13,952 nt of DNA from Physocladia obscura (taxonomy: Eukaryota > Chytridiomycota > Chytridiomycetes > Chytridiales > Chytriomycetaceae): contig JADGJH010000529.1 in NCBI GenBank assembly GCA_027596945.1, forward strand, positions 1-13,952, given 5' to 3'. The translations under genes were made by a program, and so were the position numbers. The notes under the pieces were generated by a model. The model had not been told where the DNA came from. It searched no databases and saw only the letters and a list, made by a program, of their open reading frames with translations. Shown here piece by piece: positions 7,326 to 13,952 of this stretch (within the stretch, counting starts at the first letter, position 1; every line of letters begins with the position of its first letter).

Positions 7326-7953
7326 CTTGAAAAGTACACAAAGAATGGAAACACCAAAATCAAATAATACAAAAATACAAAATAACTCTGTTATTTGTAT
7401 TTTGGTAGATCAGGAATTGTTATCAATCAACCCACAGAACAATAGCCTAGCTAATTAACATTCTGTGAGATTTTTTGAATTGTGAAATGATTTAATTGAT
7501 CTTTGGAAGCTGAAGTGTGAGAGAACCGAATAATTTAAAAAAGCTCATGAAACAAACATCAAACATTATTATTTTTGTGTATACTGAACTAAAGTTTTCT
7601 GCCTTTTGATTTCTGTTGAATTGTTGAATCCTGCAGAAGCACATTCACTTGAACTTGTGTAATTGAACATAATAAAGTATAATTTTAGTTATTTAATTCC
7701 CAGAATAGAACTTCTTTAAATGCCCAATTCCGTTTCACAATATCTAATAAATAATATTTCTATTTCCAATTGTATATTAACTATTATTTAATTCAGCGTG
7801 TATAACATAATTTATTTCTTAAATTGACATGTATAACAAGAAATTTTATTATCATTGCATCTTTGCAGGCTTGCTTGCTCACCTAATACGCTCTATTTCT
7901 CTTTCTATTTATACCAATAGTGTCTTATAACCGTAATTAGGTAAGGAGCAAAT

Positions 7954-8121
7954 ATGCAACACCAATTTTTAGTAGTAAAACTCAAAAATACAATATTAAA
8001 AAAATTCACGGGAAAGGTGTGTAGATTCGGAGAGTACTGCAATGATATAACTAGGTGTGTAGGGGAGGAACGGGGGACTGGTGGAGAATGGTGTGCAATT
8101 ATTGAATTTCTTTGCCCTTGA
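7954..8121 (+). CDS. Possible 55-residue Cys-containing small ORF
   Basis: An ATG-to-TGA frame of 55 codons. Its second half is distinctly GC- and G-rich compared with the AT-rich DNA around it. It encodes five cysteines spaced C-x5-C-x5-C-x11-C-x6-C (residues 23-54), with Gly and Trp between them (EERGTGGEWC). No signal peptide is visible; the N-terminus is basic. The ORF points toward the 3' end of the phytochelatin synthase gene, about 100 bases away. No family is recognised. It could be a small cysteine peptide, a lone exon, or chance. Confidence 0.2.
   Translation: MQHQFLVVKLKNTILKKFTGKVCRFGEYCNDITRCVGEERGTGGEWCAIIEFLCP
8062..8092 (+). other. G-rich patch with possible two-tier quadruplex
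   Basis: Runs GGGG, GG, GGGGG, GG, GG and GG follow each other with short spacers on the plus strand. A two-tetrad G-quadruplex is possible, though weak. It lies beyond the 3' end of the phytochelatin synthase gene. Confidence 0.3.
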
Positions 8122-8174
8122 AATCAAATCAAACTTCCACCCATCCTATACAGCACTGTATTCACACAAGGTTG

Positions 8175-8180
8175 TTTATT
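8175..8180 (-). terminator. AATAAA polyadenylation signal of the phytochelatin synthase gene
   Basis: AATAAA on the minus strand lies about 39 bases after the stop at 8219. Flanking TCACACA/TGTGTGA arms (8162-8168 and 8204-8210) form a wide inverted repeat around it. Confidence 0.55.
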
Positions 8181-8218
8181 TATCAATCTCCAAAATATTT
8201 CCCTGTGTGACTATACTT

Positions 8219-9907
8219 TCATACAATTAAATTATTCAATTGATTTTCCATCCGTGCAACTTCACTTTTGACTCGCGTTTTCGGTCCATCAGCCAATGCG
8301 TATTTCGCTTCCATAAAAAAACTGCGTAGTTCAGGTCTTTGCACCGCCAAATATATCGACCCCGGCAGCGAAACCACGAGAATCGCCGCCAATGCAATCT
8401 GATGCCGTCGCTGATCGTGAACAACAGCATTATTAACACCCAAACGCATTTCATCGCACGCGTTTACTACCGTCTGGTATATCGGCATGGCTTCAATTTG
8501 TGCAACAAGCGCATCGACGGTTTTATCATGTGCATTATTGATTTGTCGAGAATCGTTGGCGTTATTGCGGTGATGATTATGGGTTGTCAAATCAATTGCT
8601 GGTTGCGCAAACGACAGTGACAAGTGCTTTTGTGTTGCAGTGAGAATTTTTGAAACCACAGTGGCAAAAGATGCTGTATTCGGTAATCCATTTACAAGCT
8701 GCACCAACTTCTGAGTCAGTCCTCTCCCTTCTGCTCCTCCCGCTAATAACGACAAGGGCGTAATCTTGACCAACCCCAACAACGGTTCACCAACTTCATG
8801 CACAACAGCACATCCCGGGTCACAATACCCATTCCTAACCATCATTGCCTCTTCTTGCACATGATTCAGGGATTGACTCTCTTTCTTCTTGGACAAGACA
8901 AAATAACCCCTGGTCTGCCCTGTCACAATATCGACAGGTTTCATGGCTTCATACAGTTTATCGACGTGTACAAAATACGACGGATACTTGAATCGCGCCA
9001 CATCAAGCACTAGCACCATTCCGGATTCTTCGTGAAAACACGCCACGGGGCTGAAATGTCCGTCACCAGTCTGTCCCAGTACAGGGCGACTGAAACTCAC
9101 CACGATTTGATGCGTTCCGTCCGGATCTGAACAGACACGCTTTAAATCCTGGATGAATTCGTCTTTTGTTATTTTTACGTTTGTTGTTTTTGCTGTTGTT
9201 GACGGCCGCTTCGGAGTTACAGAGAGGCCGTTGCATGCCGCTAGAGACGCAAATTCGTCGAATGTGATTCCGTTGAGTTTTACGGTTTCTAGCGGCGGGC
9301 AACAGTCGAGAAGCGTTTCGTCGTACCATCGCCAGACGCCTTTCCACGGTCGATTTGGATCGATTTCGAGTGCATTCAATACAATTGCGAGGGACCCTTT
9401 ACAACATAAGAAATGATATAAATAAATAAAATCTTGGTAACTTAGTGTTTACCTAATCCGCAAAAAGCTGGTTCCGATTGATGAGCCAAGTTCCCGGACA
9501 GATGCATGAACGATTCCGCCGTTCCCCGTGCTAAACTTTCTTTAAAAAGCCGTTTCCCTTCCTTCGAGTTGAGTGACGTGAGCGACTAAACAACTGTTTG
9601 TGTTAAGATTCATTTTAGTGTTCTGACGACTCACATGTGGTAGAGATCTCCGGTAAAAAGTTGACGGAGGCGGCGGCAATGAGTGCAAATGAGTAGCCGC
9701 ACAACTCAACGGGGGGTGTTGCTCTGGTGACGGTTTGGATGAAATCAGGATCGGTACTGACAGATTCGATGACGATGCGCGGCGCCAGAGTTTATGTGTG
9801 GTTGCTGTTGGTGATTGGATGAGCAGTTGCGGATTTGCAATAGCGGCTCTTGTTGTTGAAGCTGCTGTTGGCGTCATTAGTCGGCGCATGTGGCGGCAAC
9901 GGTGCAT
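8219..9907 (-). CDS. Phytochelatin synthase (three exons, about 527 aa)
   Basis: This enzyme (EC 2.3.2.15) joins gamma-Glu-Cys units from glutathione into phytochelatins, which bind cadmium and other metals. Exons on the minus strand: 9907-9635, 9585-9453 and 9396-8219. The introns are 49 bp (GTGAGT...TTTAG) and 56 bp (GTAAAC...AAAG), and frames join correctly. The family blocks are in order: FYRRSLP, SKEGKRLF, QSEPAFCGLG, WKGVWRWYDETLLDCC, GQTGDGHFSP, LDVARFKYP. With the start at 9907 the catalytic triad is Cys133, His249 and Asp267; the 18-residue His-Asp spacing matches plant enzymes. Unusual points: about 80 residues of basic Ser/Thr-rich N-terminus that could be a targeting signal, a C-terminal half poor in cysteine, and one hydrophobic helix (about 469-487) before a basic tail, suggesting membrane anchoring. 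Start choice is uncertain: ATGs at 10069, 9889 and 9877 share the frame, but CCAAT boxes at 9959-9994 argue against 10069. Confidence 0.92.
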
Positions 9908-10223
9908 GTGACAAGTATTTTCTGTTTTCTTTTTTCTTGATTCGGCAGCCCAGTGCAACCAATCACATTCAGGCTTGCTTGGCTGTCGGCCAATCATATT
10001 GCCTGCAGTCGTCCGATCTTTGAACAAGAAATTGTCTTTCTTTGGTCTGCTGTTGGAAGCCATTAACATTTGACTGAATCACACGCAGTATCTTCAAGCA
10101 AATTCCTTTTTATATATGATAAAAAATCCTTTTAATTAGGCACACTATAATCCAATGGCCTTTTGCGAATCCATAACAAACAACCAAGAAATTTATCTCC
10201 TGTTAGACAGAAGAAACTGTAGA
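9908..10223. other. Probable promoter and 5' region of phytochelatin synthase
   Basis: The minus-strand frame of exon 1 stays open back to an ATG at 10069, but composition is mixed and two CCAAT boxes fall inside it. I therefore read most of this as promoter and 5' UTR. From 10075 to 10223 it is AT-rich with nothing recognisable. Confidence 0.45.
9959..9994 (-). promoter_or_regulatory. Two CCAATCA boxes 31 bp apart
   Basis: CCAATCA at 9959-9965 and again at 9990-9996, same orientation, about three helical turns apart. This is the core site of the NF-Y/HAP complex, which works in either direction. They lie 50-90 bases upstream of the ATG at 9907, a normal promoter distance. Confidence 0.45.
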
Positions 10224-10468
10224 ATGAGAATGGAAATTTTCTATGGTGTTTGGGGTTAGCATTTAGCTTTCAAACACCGAATGTATTTTTTTGTGTCTTA
10301 ATCTTTACTTTATTACGTATGTAAGAAACCGGTACGGGAAAGTCGACCATGATGAAAGCTGCTTGCTTGAAAGTTGGAGAAAGCGTCATATGTGTTGATG
10401 TTCCTGAAAATATTTGTAACTTCGGTGATGTGTTTGCAAATATTATTGGGTTCAATTTCAAGTGCTAA
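10224..10468 (+). pseudogene. Short P-loop (Walker A) NTPase fragment
   Basis: A protein-like open stretch (10326-10468) begins after an acceptor (TATGTAAG) with ETGTGKSTMMKAACLKVG: a clear Walker A motif, GxGKST, followed by a helix. A strand like VICVDVPENI and FGDVFANIIGFNFK come next, and then a stop. An upstream piece at 10224-10245 with an 80-bp intron would add an ATG and keep frame, giving only 54 residues. That is far too small for an ATPase, which needs Walker B and other motifs. After the stop another frame stays open for some 24 codons (about 10464-10530), suggesting a frameshift. I read it as a decayed fragment. The pattern resembles P-loop ATPase domains found in repeated families of chytrid fungi, some linked to Crinkler-type proteins; that link is inference only. 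Confidence 0.4.
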
Positions 10469-10654
10469 GCTGAAGGCAATGTTAGAGAGCCTTGTTGCAG
10501 AAAATATTCTCTTTGTTGGATTAGCCTATTGCTTGTAACTTTGATTGTGTTTGTTTATTGCTGAGAAAGTCTGAATTTTTTATGTAAGCTAAATTTAATA
10601 AATTGTGAATAAAAATGATTTCTAGTGGGAAGTTTTGTTTCAAGAAAACTTCAG

Positions 10655-11047
10655 ATGTCAACAAATATTCCACAGATGAACAGTTTTACAATCAGGTAAC
10701 GATGAAGCATAAGGAAAGAAATTATTCTATGCTAATTTGCTGATTCAAACAGTGACGCGCCGGGCAACCGTCTACCACAAATCGACCCCCCACAATCTCT
10801 TGAAAAAATCCAATCGCAAATCGCAGCTCTCACAGCCGCAAACGCCTCACTTGCAATCAAAGTCGACTCTCACGATGCACTCGTTGCCAATCTTGCTGCC
10901 CAAAACCAGGCCATCAGCAAGAAATTTGATGTGTTGCGCGAAGAGAATATTTCCCTTGTTCTGAAACTTGAGACTGTTTTCAACGCATGTCGTGAGTTTT
11001 CGGGGGCGTTGCACACTGGAATGAAGGAATTGAATTTGAGAGATTGA
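10655..11047 (+). CDS. Small coiled-coil protein (two exons, 111 aa)
   Basis: Exons 10655-10695 and 10753-11047 with a 57-bp intron (GTAACG...AAACAG). The intron removes an in-frame stop, and the joined frame reads from MSTNIPQMNSF into the second exon. After a short Pro/Gln-rich start, residues from about 26 to 92 show a heptad pattern of Leu/Ile/Val/Ala with many Gln, Asn, Lys and Glu, typical of a coiled coil. It ends with a short tail (HTGMKELNLRD). No signal peptide or membrane segment. The protein probably works by binding partners or self-association. I do not recognise the family; it is about the size of small kinetochore, BLOC-type or vesicle-complex subunits, but nothing decides between them. 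Confidence 0.65.
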
Positions 11048-11073
11048 TAGTGTTTTTATTCTTGTGTGGGAAA

Positions 11074-11079
11074 AATAAA
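11074..11079 (+). terminator. AATAAA polyadenylation signal of the coiled-coil gene
   Basis: AATAAA lies 27 bases after the stop at 11047, the expected position. Confidence 0.6.
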
Positions 11080-11382
11080 AGATGCTATTCCTCTTGTTTG
11101 TTTTTTGTGAGATTGTGGGAAGGGAGACAGTTAATTGAGGGAAAAAAAAGGAAGAAAAAGAAGAAAAAATAATTGATGCACAGATCATTTGATGAAATTG
11201 AACTTACAGTTGAGTTACTCTTTTGGGCAGTGATGATCAACTGTGGTTATAATCTCTAGTGTAATTAAAACAAGAGGCTGTTTTGAATCCAATTTGTGCC
11301 AGTTTGATGGACGAGAAACTTTGCATCAAATTCTAAGTACTTACAGTTGCTTACACCTAGCTTGTTAGCCAGCACGCCGCTC

Positions 11383-11481
11383 TTAAAAAGGAATTCCGCA
11401 AATTGGTCTCTGACACAACCATTTGCTCATCTTTTTGCCACCAGCAATACCGTCATCATTAAATTTAATGCGTTGCATGAC
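11383..11481 (-). pseudogene. Possible minus-strand exon or gene remnant
   Basis: After an acceptor-like TTTCAG (AG at 11483-11482), 32 codons are open to a TAA. Residues such as VMQRIKFNDDGIAGGKKM look protein-like. It could belong with the pieces at 11797-12058 as the leftovers of one gene. No family recognised. Confidence 0.15.
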
Positions 11482-11796
11482 CTGAAACTCAGTAAATTCA
11501 GAGTTATTAAAATTCAAATAAACAGAGAATTCTTTATGAAGAACTTCACCTTCCCTTCACTTTAAAACACAAAGGAAGACTTTGTTGTGCAAGACACAGC
11601 TTCTAGATAAATATTTTGCTTTGCAGTCCCAAGTTAACTTCACCCACTTGGAACTACTTCAATTCTCTCACACACAGATAGTGTGTTATTAGTCCAGCAG
11701 TCTAATAAAATTATTTTGTACAAATGGGCAGGGTTCAAAACCAGAGATGGGTATTTTGATGGAGAAAACTAAAGCACCGTTGTGCCAAGTGTCAAT

Positions 11797-12058
11797 TTAA
11801 TTGCTTGCCTGACGGATGTGTGGATTGGCATGTTCTGCCTTGCGTGTTCGGCACTCGCGCTTGCAAACTTCTTGGCTGATTGCAGTCAGAACTTGGTATT
11901 ACACAAATACTGATGTAATTTGGCCCATATTCTGGTCAAATACTTGCAAAATATCGCTGCAAATTTCAAACAGAAAACACTTACCGTTGGCCGTTAGTTA
12001 CAACGAGATCGGTGCACGACCGGAATTCAGTCGGAAACCAGTTTAGGGGTGTAGATCG
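11797..12058 (-). pseudogene. Possible minus-strand coding remnant with a strong donor site
   Basis: Two open pieces on the minus strand. The first (12058-11985) reads about 24 codons (PLNWFPTEFRSCTDLVVTNG) into a perfect GTAAGT donor at 11984. The second (about 11898-11797) reads some 33 codons, rich in Cys, Arg and Lys (EVCKRECRTRKAEHANPHIR), to a TAA. I could not join them in one frame with normal introns, which suggests decay or a missing exon. GC is higher here than in the flanks. Confidence 0.2.
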
Positions 12059-12300
12059 TTACAAAAAAATTTTTTGGCTGGAATGGAATCGCCTTTTTTC
12101 CGAAAACTCTGGTTGGACTTCATATGGATTGTGTGCTGTGAGGAATAATGCTATTTTTCGTAACTTGTGAAAACCACAGCATAGAGGATACACATGTTTC
12201 TAAGCTTGGGCTCGAGTTGGGTTTTGCTGATTAGGTTTTTCATGGATTTGATTGTTAAGCTCAATTTTGAAAATTTTTCCTAAAAATCAGTCAGGAGAAC

Positions 12301-13939
12301 ATGATGTTAATTGACTTCTGTGTGTTTTTTGGGTTTGCAGCCTTGGTTTCTGGCGACACTGCCACGACCTCACCCTTTGATGATCCACTTTACCCTTGCG
12401 ATCCTCCCTGCTTTGCACCAGATCAGAGTCCCTCGCAACCTGGTTTGCCTGCTGGTAACTCCTTTCATTCTTATACAACAGTTGAATCTAATTAATCCTT
12501 CTCTTTTCTTTTTCGCGGAATCGTTTCTGTTGCTTAGGTTGCTTGGGAAGCTGTGAGTACATTTCCTCCGGAGCACAGCACTCGCAAAAATGGTTCTGAT
12601 TAATAAACTGTGCTCAGACCCAAACATACCATACTGCGACGATGTTTTGAATAAAGGAACTCTTCATTACTACCATGTTTCTATCCCCGATCCTTGTGCC
12701 CCGACCCCCGTTACTGGAACGACTTGTGCGCCTGGGCAATGCGTTTATATCCAGGATGCACAGGTTTTTGCACTCGTATTCTGGAGGAAAGATTCAACAT
12801 TAACAACCTGCTTCTTTTACAGAATTTTTGTATCAATCTTCCAAATCCTGCAAGCATTTATTTAGTATGTTGAGTTTTGTATAATGTCTGACAGAACCCA
12901 ACTATTTGTATCAACCCAGATCAACAACTATTATGACAACAAAAAGCTTCCGACGATTGTTGACGCAGAAGGTTATGTTCAATCTTATTGTGTTGGATCG
13001 TATATGCCAGAAGGTTCGGTTTGGTTTTTGTTTCTTTTTGAGTTTAATTACCATTGTTGCCCTTAACTTGCTGTACGTTTATTCAGGCTCGTTGGCTTTG
13101 CCACCCAATATCATCCGGTCGTTAAACTTTGTCAAAAATTACACTACGACTGGGGAAAGATATTTGCAAATTAGTGGAAAATTTGACTGTTCCCTTGCCA
13201 ATATCAACTGCACTATGAGTGCCCCAAATACTTATGACGATGGAGGCCAATGTAAGTGATTTGGCAAACGACAGATATCGAATTTAACTAATCAACCTAA
13301 AAAAATAAGACGATAATAGTATGCCGAGATTCTAAACCAATAGTGGAAACCTCCGTTTTTAACAAACGATAAACACCCACAGGTCCATTTGAATCCTGTG
13401 GAAAGGAACCGAATTCGGGTGTGGACGTGACAGTGTCCGGACTGGCTGGATTCTCAAATTACGTTATGCAAGCTTCAGGCGAAAACGTCGCTGGAGATGG
13501 CACGGCCGGTTTTGTCGACCCCATTGGCATCTTTTGTATGCGTATTTGCGAAGGCGGGATTGGAAGTGGACAACCTTGCGATGTTACTCTGGTTTGTGAG
13601 TATTTTGTTTTTTTTCTGAAACAAGAAAAGAAACTCGAACCTAAATTATGCTGATGCCAGGACTCAAAAGGCTGCACAGTATTGATGGGCATTACATCTT
13701 TTCCGGATACTTTCACCGAGCAGGACGTTACCAACGATGCCAACGCGCCTGTGACAACTCTGTCAATATCAGTGCCGCCTTTGACTACGACTGCGCCACC
13801 CACGGCAGCAGTGACCAGTGAAATTGCGAGTGGTGCTAGTGGTGGATCTGGACAGAGCACAAAGTCCGGTGCAGCTGGAGCTAAGCATATTGGGGTGTTG
13901 TTTTTTGCTGTATCTTTGGGACTGCTTTTGATTGTTTGA
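12301..13939 (+). CDS. Secreted Cys-rich GPI-anchored protein (7-8 exons, about 360-375 aa)
   Basis: Residues 1-18 are a signal peptide (MMLIDFCVFFGFAALVSG). The mature part is rich in Cys with PCDPPCFAP, CAPGQCVYI and GYVQSYCVGSYMPEG. The C-terminus has a Thr/Ser/Pro stalk, small residues (SGASGGSG), and a hydrophobic tail ending at the stop: a GPI-anchor signal. Clear exons: 12301-12454, ...-12763, 12823-12864, 12920-13013, 13087-13251, 13383-13591 and 13661-13939; the introns between the later ones are 59, 55, 73, 131 and 69 bp, all in frame. The segment 12455-12617 is ambiguous: a 15-base exon at 12538-12552, an exon starting at 12579, or one long intron all keep frame. The pattern of Cys and the VQSYC block recall fungal secreted glycoproteins of the kind annotated as macrofage activating glycoprotein. 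It probably sits on the cell wall or outer membrane; function unknown. Confidence 0.8.
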
Positions 13940-13952
13940 GCTGCAGTTTTTT

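Larger units (their letters stand above)
6736..7953. other. AT-rich gap upstream of the MHD2-like exon
   Basis: No confident gene. It holds a possible minus-strand exon (7149-7325), a 19-bp palindrome (7188-7206), a 15-bp direct repeat (7046-7060 and 7125-7139), three GTAAACA words (6867, 6995, 7021), and an imperfect inverted repeat (7877-7890 with 7932-7949). Confidence 0.45.
11080..12300. other. Long gap with unresolved minus-strand exon-like pieces
   Basis: No complete gene is supported. Three short open, GC-richer pieces on the minus strand are described separately. Other content: a 7-bp hairpin TTATTAG/CTAATAA near 11686-11708, a TGCTGTG/CACAGCA inverted repeat near 12133-12183, and AT-rich DNA. 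The last 100 bases before 12301 should hold the promoter of the secreted-protein gene. Confidence 0.4.

Noticed and set aside
7877..7949. Imperfect inverted repeat around ACCTAAT/ATTAGGT
   Set aside because: The arms need gaps and no target-site duplication or transposase is seen.
8339..8620. Plus-strand ORF opposite phytochelatin synthase
   Set aside because: Antisense shadow of the third exon.
11225..11345. GTGATGA as a snoRNA C box
   Set aside because: No D box (CTGA) at the needed distance.
13459..13860. Minus-strand ORF opposite the secreted protein's last exons
   Set aside because: Antisense shadow; it crosses a well-supported intron.

Overview
This is a eukaryotic window, most likely from an early-diverging (chytrid-like) fungus. 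The inference rests on protein-coding genes split by short GT-AG introns (49-131 bp), clearly AT-rich intergenic DNA around more GC-rich exons, AATAAA signals shortly after several stop codons, and the protein set: a fungal-type phytochelatin synthase, a LicD-type membrane protein, a small lipid-anchored RGS-like protein and a secreted GPI-anchored glycoprotein. I saw no prokaryotic signals, no tRNA or rRNA and no complete transposon. All exon models and family calls come from reading the sequence; no database search was run.

Layout. 1-60 may hold the end of an exon of a minus-strand gene. 776-1365 (+) is a two-exon gene for a small protein with a myristoylation/palmitoylation N-terminus and an RGS-like body. 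1681-3105 (+) is a two-exon gene for a LicD-family type II membrane protein. 3880-5079 (+) is a single-exon gene for a long disordered protein with an RVxF-type PP1-docking motif. 6241-6735 (-) is an exon-like ORF resembling the Munc13 MHD2 region, with no visible rest of the gene. 8219-9907 (-) is a three-exon phytochelatin synthase with an intact Cys-His-Asp triad. 10224-10468 (+) is a short Walker A (P-loop) fragment. 10655-11047 (+) is a two-exon small coiled-coil protein. 12301-13939 (+) is a secreted, Cys-rich, GPI-anchored protein with seven or eight exons.

The genes do not form one pathway. Several act at membranes or in signalling (RGS-like, PP1 regulator, MHD2-like, LicD), and phytochelatin synthase handles heavy metals and glutathione. 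The intergenic gaps are long and AT-rich, but hold some structure: a 15-bp near-perfect hairpin at 5591-5626, a GC-richer block with a 10-bp hairpin at 3520-3700, a 19-bp palindrome at 7188-7206, paired CCAATCA boxes upstream of phytochelatin synthase, and several short open exon-like pieces on the minus strand that may be decayed genes. I found no clear new multi-gene system. The most unusual items are the membrane-anchored phytochelatin synthase, the orphan MHD2-like exon, the lipid-anchored RGS-like protein and the P-loop fragment.
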